Below are positions 33,214 to 41,156 of a stretch of 64,000 nt of DNA, piece after piece; the stretch's first letter is position 1, and every line of letters starts with the position of its first letter. The notes under the pieces are model-generated. The model saw only the letters and a program-made list of their open reading frames with translations. It made no database searches and was not told the origin of the DNA. The translations under genes and the position numbers were made by a program. The DNA comes from Akkermansia muciniphila (lineage in GTDB: Bacteria; Verrucomicrobiota; Verrucomicrobiia; Verrucomicrobiales; Akkermansiaceae). The DNA lies in contig SFDX01000010.1 in NCBI GenBank assembly GCA_004557455.1, positions 1 to 64,000 on the forward strand, read 5' to 3'.

Positions 33214-34194
33214 ATGAAGACACGACTTTGCAACAGCCTGCGCCGGGGCTTCACCTTGGTAGAGCTTATCGTCGCCATGGCCATCACGGCCATCTTGGTG
33301 CTCATGATCATGCAGCTCACCGGCAAGGGTGTAGACCTGTGGAAGAAGGTGCAGGAAGACGTGAGTGCGGCCTCTGCCTCCAGCTTGGCGTTGGAGATGC
33401 TGGGCATGGATCTGCAATCCACGCAGATGAAGACGGGTACAAACGAGTATGAGTGGATGTTTGCGGAATCGGAGTCCGTTAACGTCGGCGCAGCGAAGGG
33501 GCTCAAGCTTCCCAAGTCTGCTCGGCTGGCCTTCTTTACCTGCGCCCCGGATCGCAACCCGGCGGTGAGCAGCCGCCCTGCCCTGCGCACCGGCTACCGC
33601 AACGCGCGCAACCGCAGCACGGAGACCCAGGGGGATGTGTGCACGGTATGCTATGAACTGAAGTACCACGACGAAGTGCTGAACTTGGGCCCGGAGGAGA
33701 AGGGTGGCGGCGTGTTCCCCATGTTCTCCGTCTACCGCACGATGGTGTTGCCCCGTCCTACCTTCGAGAGTCTGCTGGGGCAGCGGGACTTTGCTGCAGC
33801 CTACCGAGGCATGAGCCTGCGACCGGAGGAGAACTTCCTGTGCGATAAGATTATCGAGTTCTCTCTGGTGTTCAACGTACGCCATGCGAAGGGTGATGCG
33901 GACATCAAGACAGGACGTGCGGAGTACGAGCACGTGTCCGTACCGGTACTTTCCTCGCGCGGCTCGGCCAAGCCTTTCTCCATCCGGGGCACAACGATTA
34001 CGGCAGGTACGAATACCTACAAGAACGCGCGTGTTGTGTCGGCTACCGTGGCCGTAACGGTACTGTCGGAGAAAGGGGTGCAGCTGGTGGAGCAGATTCG
34101 CCGCGGACAGCGCAAGGCGCCTAAGGCGGAGGATTTCTTCCGTCAGTACACGACCTCTTTCTCGCGAACGGTATCGCTGCCGGATCCCCTGTAA
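33214..34194 (+). CDS. Type II pseudopilin-like protein, third of three (Verru_Chthon C-like)
   Basis: This 326-residue protein has leader MKTRLCNSLRRG and site GFTLVELIVAMAITAILVLMIMQLTGKG, followed by DLWKKVQEDVSAASASSLALEMLGMDL. The pattern of a pilin helix leading into VDLW and a sample-by-sample 'ALEML' segment resembles Verru_Chthon cassette protein C and GspJ-like proteins. The large soluble domain includes GDVCTVCYELKYHDE and a paired-Cys C-V-C segment. It is the last gene of the pseudopilin operon. A lipoate-ligase-type gene begins 16 nt later and may be co-transcribed, but the two are functionally unrelated. Confidence 0.72.
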   Translation: MKTRLCNSLRRGFTLVELIVAMAITAILVLMIMQLTGKGVDLWKKVQEDVSAASASSLALEMLGMDLQSTQMKTGTNEYEWMFAESESVNVGAAKGLKLPKSARLAFFTCAPDRNPAVSSRPALRTGYRNARNRSTETQGDVCTVCYELKYHDEVLNLGPEEKGGGVFPMFSVYRTMVLPRPTFESLLGQRDFAAAYRGMSLRPEENFLCDKIIEFSLVFNVRHAKGDADIKTGRAEYEHVSVPVLSSRGSAKPFSIRGTTITAGTNTYKNARVVSATVAVTVLSEKGVQLVEQIRRGQRKAPKAEDFFRQYTTSFSRTVSLPDPL

Positions 34195-34210
34195 CCTCTG
34201 CAAGACCGAC

Positions 34211-34945
34211 ATGCAGCCAGCTCCGCAAGACGGTGCCCCGCTGCCCTGCCTTCACCTGTGGGTTGACCCCACGCCGAGGCGGGGCTACCTGAACATGGCG
34301 CTGGATGAGGCGCTGCTGCGGCGGCCGGAGGCTTGGCTGCGGGTCTACGGCTGGGCTCTGCCTGCGGTGAGTTACGGCTATTTTGATACGCGCGATGTGG
34401 CGGAGGGGTTGGCGCCCGGGGCGCAGGAGTACATCCGCCGCTGGACGGGGGGAGGCATTGTGGACCACCGGCGCGGGCAAACCTACACCCTGACCCTGCC
34501 CGCGAGGCAGCCCGGGGAGGCGGCCTACCCGGAGAGTGCCTGCCTGTATGCCCGTATTCATCGCGCGCTGGCGGAGGTGTTGTCCGGCGGCGGCACGCCT
34601 TGCGACCTGTTGACTCAGGACGCAGCGGATGGCGGGCGCGCTTGCTGGAGCAGCCCGGTGACGGCGGATATCGTAACCCCTTCCGGTAACAAGTTGGCGG
34701 GCGCAGCGCAGCGGCGGAGCGGCGGGGCGGTGCTGCACCAGGGCATGGTGCAGGGCTGCGAGCTGCCACCCGGGTGGGAGACGGCACTGGCGCAGGCCTT
34801 GGCTGAGGAGGTACTGCTGCATACGGCCGAGGAACCTGTGCCGGGGCTGTTGCAGGAGGCCGAGGCCCTCTGCCGTAACAAATATGAGGCTCCCGCTTGG
34901 CAGGATGAAAGCCACGGGCGCCGCCGTTCGCACCCCTCTCTATGA
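34211..34945 (+). CDS. Lipoate-protein ligase / octanoyltransferase family protein
   Basis: This 244-residue BPL/LPL-fold protein attaches lipoyl or octanoyl groups to E2 and H proteins. It has NMALDEALLRRPEAWLRVYGW at ~26-46, the ligand loop YIRRWTGGGIVDHRRGQTYTL and the catalytic lysine region GNKLAGAAQRRSGGAVLHQG, all at the spacing of LplA and LipM-type enzymes. Whether it uses free lipoate with ATP (LplA) or octanoyl-ACP (LipM) cannot be told from these motifs; the absence of a C-terminal accessory domain favours LipM or a split ligase. The stop overlaps the start of the Nudix gene (ATGA), indicating translational coupling. Confidence 0.82.
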   Translation: MQPAPQDGAPLPCLHLWVDPTPRRGYLNMALDEALLRRPEAWLRVYGWALPAVSYGYFDTRDVAEGLAPGAQEYIRRWTGGGIVDHRRGQTYTLTLPARQPGEAAYPESACLYARIHRALAEVLSGGGTPCDLLTQDAADGGRACWSSPVTADIVTPSGNKLAGAAQRRSGGAVLHQGMVQGCELPPGWETALAQALAEEVLLHTAEEPVPGLLQEAEALCRNKYEAPAWQDESHGRRRSHPSL

Positions 34946-36069
34946 GCCACGAGGATACCGAGCTGTGGCGCAACAATGCCGCCGCCGTCATCATGGATGA
35001 TGATGCTAACGTGCTGTTGGGCTGCAATGGGGGGAAGAGCCCTTACCTGCATTTTCCCCAAGGCGGAGTGCGCTCCAAGGAAACCCTGCTGCAGGCGGCG
35101 CTGCGCGAGGTGCAGGAGGAGACGGGACTGTCCGCGGACGCCCTGCATCTGATTGCTGAGCTGGGCGGTCTGCGCTACCGCTACCGCAGCAAAAACCGCA
35201 AGAGCAGCACTTGGGACGGGCAGCAGCAGACCTACTTTCTGTTCCGTCTCCCCGGCATCCGCCCAGCCCTGCCCCAGCAGCCGCCGGACTCGGAGCTGAC
35301 GGCCCTGCGCTGGGTGCCTGCTGCGGAGCTGCACGAGGAGTTATTCGTGCCTTTCAAGCGTCCGGCGGTGCGGGAGGCACTGCGGGCCTTCTTTCCCATC
35401 CCGGGGCCGATGGATCAGCTGGTGCCGTTGCTGCGGGAGTCCCTCACCACGCGCCGCTATGTCAACGCTCCGCAGACCGCCCCGGATGATACTGCGCTCT
35501 TCGGCGGAGGCAAGGAGGAAATCGCCTACCAAATGGAGGACTTGGCCAAGCGTCTTGATGCCGCGCAGGAGGGGAAAAGCCTGCTGCTGGTGCTGTTGGG
35601 CAGCGAGGGGAGCGGTCGCAAAAACACCCTGCGGGCTGTAGCGCGCTGCTTGGATCCGCTCTACACGCGCGCCTTCGCGCCTCGTCCGCTGCTGCGTACG
35701 GAGGAGGAGCTGGCCGCTGCCACCCCGCCGCCGGAGACGGCTCTTTTGTTGGGCAGCAGTCCTTATGAGCTACCCGAGGCCCTGCCTCTACTTCCTGCTT
35801 GGGAGGCCGAGCTGGCACAGCGCGGCACGCGGGTGGTGAAGTTGTTACTGCGCACCTCGTTCGAGGCGGAATGCAAGCGCCGGGAGCATCCCATATCCAC
35901 CGCAGAATATGCGGACGTCTGCGCCCGCCAGAATACGGTGATGGCGGCCACCCCCGGCCCCTTCCCCTGGTATGTCGTGCCGGCAGACCGGCGTTGGTAT
36001 CGCAATTACATCGCCGCGCGTTTGGTGGCGGAGGCTCTGGAAGCCCCCGTTGTCGCGGCTCAGGGTTGA
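34942..36069 (+). CDS. Nudix hydrolase fused to a degenerate PPK2-like domain
   Basis: The 375-residue product starts with an RppH/Ap4A-type Nudix domain: ELWRNNAAAVIMDDDANVLLG, then a complete Nudix box from Gly41 to Leu63 (Glu47, Arg55-Glu56, Glu59-Glu60). From ~residue 195 a second domain resembles polyphosphate kinase 2: LLLVLLGSEGSGRKNTLRAVA (P-loop position 220-229, where PPK2 has GRDAAGKGGT), DPLYTRAFAPRP, TRVVKLLLRTSFEAECKRRE and the family end WYVVPAD (343-349). The Walker A lysine is Arg226, and the Walker B/lid DRSWYNR segment is missing, so kinase activity is doubtful. It may sense or bind nucleotide or polyphosphate beside an RNA- or dinucleotide-cleaving enzyme. Confidence 0.78.
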   Translation: MSHEDTELWRNNAAAVIMDDDANVLLGCNGGKSPYLHFPQGGVRSKETLLQAALREVQEETGLSADALHLIAELGGLRYRYRSKNRKSSTWDGQQQTYFLFRLPGIRPALPQQPPDSELTALRWVPAAELHEELFVPFKRPAVREALRAFFPIPGPMDQLVPLLRESLTTRRYVNAPQTAPDDTALFGGGKEEIAYQMEDLAKRLDAAQEGKSLLLVLLGSEGSGRKNTLRAVARCLDPLYTRAFAPRPLLRTEEELAAATPPPETALLLGSSPYELPEALPLLPAWEAELAQRGTRVVKLLLRTSFEAECKRREHPISTAEYADVCARQNTVMAATPGPFPWYVVPADRRWYRNYIAARLVAEALEAPVVAAQG

Positions 36070-36094
36070 CAAGACCGCCTCACGCTGCTACACT
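36066..36094 (+). promoter_or_regulatory. mfd promoter
   Basis: TTGACA (36066-36071), 17-bp spacer, TACACT (36089-36094), 6 nt to the ATG at 36101. It overlaps the last codon of the Nudix gene. Confidence 0.7.
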
Positions 36095-36100
36095 TTGCGC

Positions 36101-39100
36101 ATGGCCAAAACCTTGCCGGAAATCGTTGCTGCCTCCCCTGCTTTTGCGGAGGAGCTGGCACGTCTGCGCACCGGTGGCACCCGCACAGCTCCCATCGTGC
36201 TGAACCGAGTGTGCCCGGCAGCCTATGCCTTTGTGGCGGCCATGACAGCGGCCGCCGCGCCCTCGCCCTGCCGTGTGTGGGTGGTGGCGGATGCCCTGCC
36301 GACCCAGGAGCGTCTGGCAGCGGAGCTTCCTCTGTGGACCAACGCGCCGATTATTTTCTTACCGGAACAGGAACTGCACATTAACAACGGGCTCAGCGAC
36401 CCCGATCTGGCGGCGGAGCGGCTGGATGCTCTGCACAGTCTCTGCGAGCAGCCGTGCACAACTCAGGTGGTCATCGTTACCCCGGCGGCATTGCGCTGCC
36501 CGGCCCCGCTCTTCCGTCCGCAGGCGGAGGGGATGCTGCATGTGGCTGTGGGTCAGGAGCTGCCGCCGGAGTCCTTGCAGGAGCGGCTGCAGGCGGCGGA
36601 GTTCGAGCGCACGGAGCAGGTCATTGCGCGCGGTCAGTGGAGCCTTCGCGGCGGTATTATAGATATTTTTCCTCTGCAGACGGCTTGGCCGTTGCGCATT
36701 GAATTTTTCGGGGATGAGGTAGAAAGCATCCGTGCCTTCGATGTCGACTCCCAGCTCTCCTTCCGCAAGCTGCCGGCGGCGGATCTGGTGCTGGAGGAAC
36801 CGCCGGCGGAGAGTACGCCGGAGGAATGGATAGCAGACGGCGACCGTATCGTGGCCCTGCCGGACTGCGGCTATGCGGGGGATGTGCAGATTTTCGAGCT
36901 GCCGCCGGACCGCGAGGAGTTGCTGCCGGAGGAGGGGGCGGAGTCCGAGGCGGCGCGGGCGTTCATCGGGACTCCTCTGGGGGAGTTTGATACCGGCGAC
37001 TTTGTGATGCAGGAGGCACGCCGTGCTCTGGCTCGGAACTCGCTGCAGCAGTGGCGGCGGGATCGTTGGCGCGTGGTGATGTATTTTCCGCACGAGGGGG
37101 AGAAGGCGCGTTTTGAGGAGATTTGCGGGGATGATGAGGCCTGGCAGGGGGTGCAGAGCCGCGATGGTGACCTGCCGAGGGGCTTCACCGTGCCGGGGGC
37201 TAAACTGGCGGTGCTGTCGGCGGCGGAAATTTTCGGGCGTTATACATCGGTGAGCTCGCGCAGGCGCGATGACCGGGAGGACCGCATGCGGCGGGAGCGG
37301 GCGCAGGCTCCGCTGCGGGAAATAGCACCGGGCGACCTTGTCATTCATGCCGCGCACGGGTTGGGGAAGTTCGTGGGCATCGTGCGCGATGCGGAGTCGG
37401 GTGAGGAGGAGCTGAACATTCAATACGCGGGCGGGGTGCTGCTGCGGCTGCCGCTGCAGCAGAGTTACCTCGTATCAAAATACGTGGGACTCGGAGCCAA
37501 AGCTCCGGAGCTGAGCCGTCTGGGGGATGCCCGATGGAAGCGCGCCTGCAAGGCGGCGGAGCAGGCTATTGCGGATTACGCGGGACAGTTGTTAGAAGTT
37601 CAGGCGGAGCGTGAATGCGGCGGCGGCTCACCCCACCCTCCGGATTCGGCTTGGATGTGGCAGTTTGAGTCTGCCTTTCCCTTCCGCGAGACGCCGGATC
37701 AGGCGCGGGCGATCAGCCAAACAAAAGCGGACATGGAAAGCACTCGGCCCATGGATCGGCTCATCTGCGGTGATGTGGGTTTCGGCAAGACGGAGGTGGC
37801 CATTCGAGCGGCCTTCAAGTGCGTCACGGGCGGCAGGCAGGTTGCGGTGCTGGCACCCACCACGGTGCTGGCGGATCAGCATTGGCGCACGTTCCGCGCG
37901 CGCATGAGTGAGTACCCCATCCGCGTGGAGTTGCTCAGCCGTTTCACGCCGCCCAAAAAGGCGCGCGAGGTGTTAGAGGGGCTGCGCACGGGTGCGGTTG
38001 ATATCGTCATCGGTACGCATCGCCTCATTTCGGCGGATGTTTCATTTGATAAATTGGGCTTGGTGGTCATCGATGAGGAGCAGCGTTTCGGGGTGCGCCA
38101 CAAGGAGCAGTTCAAGCGCCGTTTTCGCATGGTGGACATGCTGACCCTATCTGCTACCCCCATTCCGCGTACGCTCTATGTGGCACTGATGGGCGCGCGG
38201 GATATGAGCACCATCGACACGCCGCCGCTCAACCGTCTCCCGGTGCAGACGGCGGTCTGTCCGTATAACGAGGAGCTTATCACGAAGGCGATCGAACGCG
38301 AGCTGGACCGCAAGGGGCAGGTGTTTTTCCTGCATAATCGTGTGCAGTCCATCCACAAGGTCGCGGAGGATCTCCACCGGCTCGTGCCGCGCGCACGCAT
38401 TGTTATCGGGCACGGGCAAATGGATAAAACGGAGCTGGAGCTCATCATGCGCGATTTCATCGCGGGCAAGGCGGATGTGCTGCTATGCACGTCCATCATC
38501 GAGAGTGGCATCGACATCCCGAACGCGAACACCATTATCATCGACCGCGCCGACCGCTTCGGGCTGGCGGATCTCTATCAACTGCGCGGGCGCGTGGGAC
38601 GCGGCGTCCACCGGGCCTATGCTTACCTGCTCCTGCCCCGGCAGGCTCTCTGCACCGCCGATGCCCGCAAGCGGGTCTCGGCCATCAAACAATTCACAGA
38701 ACTGGGCAGCGGTTTCAAGATTGCTATGCGCGACCTGGAGATACGCGGCGCAGGCAACCTGCTCGGCACCCGCCAGAGCGGCCACATCGCTGCCATTGGC
38801 TTTGAGCTCTACTGCCAACTCCTCCGCCAGTGCATCGAGCACCTGCAGGGCAAGGTGCCGACGACCCGTGCCGAGGCAGCCGTGAAGGCGGACTTCCTCT
38901 GCTTCTCCGAGGCATCCCTCGCCACCCGCGGCGCAGACCAAACAGCCCACCTCCTCGGCGCCTTCCTCCCCGCCGCCTACATGGAAAGCCCGCGCGCCCG
39001 CATGGCCGCCTACGCCGAACTCGCTAAAACCACCTCCACCGATGAAGTGGACGAACTCGCCCTCCGCTGGAAAGACCGCTTCGGCCCCCTGCCCCGCCCT

Positions 39101-39301
39101 GCCAACACCCTCCTCGCCGTTCACAAAATCAAAATCCTCGCCTCCCGCCGCCGCATCGCCTCCGTCGAATTCCTCGGCCAAAAACTCCTCCTCTCCCGCA
39201 ACGGCAACTACATCACCTTCAATAATCACTTCCCCCGCCTCTCCGCCACCAAACCCACCGACAAACTCAAGGAAACCATCCGCCTCCTCGAGACCATATA
39301 G
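36101..39301 (+). CDS. mfd: Transcription-repair coupling factor
   Basis: Mfd pushes stalled RNA polymerase off DNA lesions and recruits UvrA. The 1066-residue product has a UvrB-like N-terminal part (RGQWSLRGGIIDIFPLQTAWPLRIEFFGDEVESIRAFD), the CarD-like polymerase-interaction domain (PGDLVIHAAHGLGKFVGI, ~residues 410-480), an RecG-like translocase with Walker A GDVGFGKTEVA, TGTHRLI-type and DEEQRFGVRHKEQ motifs, LSATPIPRTLY, GRVGRGVHRAYAYLL, and a TRCF C-terminal domain. The start at 36101 is chosen because it lies 6 nt after the -10 box; an in-frame ATG at 35972 is inside the Nudix gene. The 3' third is markedly C-ending in codon choice compared with the G-ending 5' part. Confidence 0.96.
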   Translation: MAKTLPEIVAASPAFAEELARLRTGGTRTAPIVLNRVCPAAYAFVAAMTAAAAPSPCRVWVVADALPTQERLAAELPLWTNAPIIFLPEQELHINNGLSDPDLAAERLDALHSLCEQPCTTQVVIVTPAALRCPAPLFRPQAEGMLHVAVGQELPPESLQERLQAAEFERTEQVIARGQWSLRGGIIDIFPLQTAWPLRIEFFGDEVESIRAFDVDSQLSFRKLPAADLVLEEPPAESTPEEWIADGDRIVALPDCGYAGDVQIFELPPDREELLPEEGAESEAARAFIGTPLGEFDTGDFVMQEARRALARNSLQQWRRDRWRVVMYFPHEGEKARFEEICGDDEAWQGVQSRDGDLPRGFTVPGAKLAVLSAAEIFGRYTSVSSRRRDDREDRMRRERAQAPLREIAPGDLVIHAAHGLGKFVGIVRDAESGEEELNIQYAGGVLLRLPLQQSYLVSKYVGLGAKAPELSRLGDARWKRACKAAEQAIADYAGQLLEVQAERECGGGSPHPPDSAWMWQFESAFPFRETPDQARAISQTKADMESTRPMDRLICGDVGFGKTEVAIRAAFKCVTGGRQVAVLAPTTVLADQHWRTFRARMSEYPIRVELLSRFTPPKKAREVLEGLRTGAVDIVIGTHRLISADVSFDKLGLVVIDEEQRFGVRHKEQFKRRFRMVDMLTLSATPIPRTLYVALMGARDMSTIDTPPLNRLPVQTAVCPYNEELITKAIERELDRKGQVFFLHNRVQSIHKVAEDLHRLVPRARIVIGHGQMDKTELELIMRDFIAGKADVLLCTSIIESGIDIPNANTIIIDRADRFGLADLYQLRGRVGRGVHRAYAYLLLPRQALCTADARKRVSAIKQFTELGSGFKIAMRDLEIRGAGNLLGTRQSGHIAAIGFELYCQLLRQCIEHLQGKVPTTRAEAAVKADFLCFSEASLATRGADQTAHLLGAFLPAAYMESPRARMAAYAELAKTTSTDEVDELALRWKDRFGPLPRPANTLLAVHKIKILASRRRIASVEFLGQKLLLSRNGNYITFNNHFPRLSATKPTDKLKETIRLLETI

Positions 39302-39351
39302 CCCCACCCGGGCGAAGCAGACATACAGAGACGTTTTTCCAGAAAAGAAAC

Positions 39352-39381
39352 TTGCCGAGGCGGGGGGAGGTGTGGTAGAAT
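39352..39381 (+). promoter_or_regulatory. Promoter of the GH13 gene
   Basis: TTGCCG (39352-39357), 18-bp spacer, TAGAAT (39376-39381), 6 nt to the ATG at 39388. Confidence 0.5.
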
Positions 39382-39387
39382 AGGGGC

Positions 39388-41148
39388 ATGAGACCGGTGA
39401 TATACCAGCTGTTTGTGCGGCATTTTTCCAATTTTTGTGAAGGAGGAGTGGAATGGGGGAATAGGGATGAGAATGGGTGCGGGACGTTTACGGGGGTGAA
39501 TGATGCGGCGCTGGGGGCGCTGGCGGGAATGGGGGTGACGCATGTGTGGCTGACGGGGGTGCTGCGGCATGCGACGCAGACGGCGCGGGGGGGGATGGAG
39601 GCGGAGCCGGCGTCGGTGGTGAAGGGGAAGGCCGGGAGCCCGTATGCCGTGACGGATTATTACGATGTCGACCCGGATCTGGCTAATGAGCCGGCGAAGC
39701 GGATGGAGGAATTCCGGGCCTTGGTGCAGCGGGTGCGGCGGCATGGCATGGTGCCGATGCTGGATTTTATCCCGAATCATGTCTCACGTTGTTACAACTC
39801 GCGCGTGCGACCTGAAAGGCAGCTCGGCGCGGAGGACAACCGCAGCGTTTTCTTTGCTCGCGACAATGCCTTTTACTATCTGGAGCCCTGCGGCAGCGGG
39901 CAGTGTCTTCATTTGCCCGGCGGGGATTTCGCCCCCGAGCAGGGATGCGGTCGCGTAACGGGCAACAATGCTGCTACTTGGTCGCCCGGGGAGTATGACT
40001 GGTATGAGACCGTGAAGCTGAACTACGGCGTGGATTACAGAGGTGGGGCGGCCGCGGCGGATGGTCTGCCCGGCATGCTTGCGGGCACGGATGAGGTTCC
40101 CCGGACTTGGCGGGAGATGGATGCGGTGCTGGCCTATTGGCAGGCTATGGGCGTGGGGGGATTCCGCTGCGACATGGCCCACATGATCCCCATGCCCTAC
40201 TGGCGCTGGCAGACGGTACGTTGTCGGGTGCGCGATGAGAATATCCTGCTGGTGGCTGAGGGATATGACGACCACATGAAAATGTGCCGTGGTAAAGTGA
40301 TACCCGAGCTTCTTGCCGCAGGATTTAATGCCGTTTATGACGGCGAGGCCTACAACCTTCTGAAGTCCGTGTACGAAGGCAATACCTGGGCGAACGACCT
40401 AGACCACGTCAACCACGGCGAAATCCCCTGCTTTGCCGGCGGTGTCCGTTATCTCGAAAACCACGATGAAGTCCGGTTGGCAGCCCCCGGACAGTGGAGC
40501 AACGTGGGCGGTGCGGTACACAACGCCTTGGCTGCGGCCCAGTATGCTGCAACCTGCGGCCCCGTGTTGATCTATAACGGCCAGGAGTTCGGAGAGCGGG
40601 CTGAAGGCCCCGGCGGCTTCGGCGGCGACAACGGACGCACCAGCATTTTCGACTACACCAACCTCCCGCGTCTGATGCACTGGAGTAACGGCGGCGCCTA
40701 TGACGGCGCCGGCATGAGCGACACCGAACGAGCCACACGCGACTTCCTGTGCCGCCTGCTCCCCCTCCTGCAGCATCCCGCCCTGTCCAAAGGCGGCTTC
40801 TACGGCCTCAACTGGGCAAACAAAGGAACCCCCGGGTACGGACGCAGCGGAGCAGAAACCATCTCCGGGCATTACCTGTACGCCTACCTGCGCCACTATC
40901 GTAAGGCAAAGGCCACGCTGCTTGTTATCTGCAACCTCCACCCCACCCAAACGGCAGAGAACATCTGCATCCACATCCCCACCCATGCCCGCGAGTGGGC
41001 AGGACGCAAAGACGGCCTCTGCCGATTCCGCAACCTGCTCGCCCCCGATGCACCGGAACAGGAATGTACGGCCGAACAGCTGGATGCCGAAGGACTCCCC
41101 GTAAGCGTGCCCGCCGGTCAAGCCCTGGTGCTTGAGTGGCTTCTGTAA
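39388..41148 (+). CDS. GH13 alpha-amylase-family enzyme, cytosolic
   Basis: This 586-residue protein acts on alpha-glucans or small alpha-glucosides. It begins directly with the (beta/alpha)8 barrel (RPVIYQLFVRHFSNF) and has no signal peptide, so it works on internal substrates such as glycogen or maltodextrin. Conserved regions: LDFIPNHVS (region I), GVGGFRCDMAHM with nucleophile Asp262 (II), LLVAEGYD with acid/base Glu291 (III) and LENHDEVRL with Asp360 (IV). A Greek-key C-domain ends the protein (SVPAGQALVLEWLL). The subfamily cannot be fixed by eye; the maltosyltransferase and isomaltulose/trehalose types are possible. It is monocistronic, and codon choice shifts from G-ending to C-ending along the gene. 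Confidence 0.85.
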   Translation: MRPVIYQLFVRHFSNFCEGGVEWGNRDENGCGTFTGVNDAALGALAGMGVTHVWLTGVLRHATQTARGGMEAEPASVVKGKAGSPYAVTDYYDVDPDLANEPAKRMEEFRALVQRVRRHGMVPMLDFIPNHVSRCYNSRVRPERQLGAEDNRSVFFARDNAFYYLEPCGSGQCLHLPGGDFAPEQGCGRVTGNNAATWSPGEYDWYETVKLNYGVDYRGGAAAADGLPGMLAGTDEVPRTWREMDAVLAYWQAMGVGGFRCDMAHMIPMPYWRWQTVRCRVRDENILLVAEGYDDHMKMCRGKVIPELLAAGFNAVYDGEAYNLLKSVYEGNTWANDLDHVNHGEIPCFAGGVRYLENHDEVRLAAPGQWSNVGGAVHNALAAAQYAATCGPVLIYNGQEFGERAEGPGGFGGDNGRTSIFDYTNLPRLMHWSNGGAYDGAGMSDTERATRDFLCRLLPLLQHPALSKGGFYGLNWANKGTPGYGRSGAETISGHYLYAYLRHYRKAKATLLVICNLHPTQTAENICIHIPTHAREWAGRKDGLCRFRNLLAPDAPEQECTAEQLDAEGLPVSVPAGQALVLEWLL

Positions 41149-41156
41149 AAGCCGCC

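Noticed and set aside
35972..36100. Longer N-terminus for Mfd starting at 35972
   Set aside because: It would begin inside the Nudix gene and upstream of the promoter at 36066-36094. The ATG at 36101 fits both the promoter and the family.
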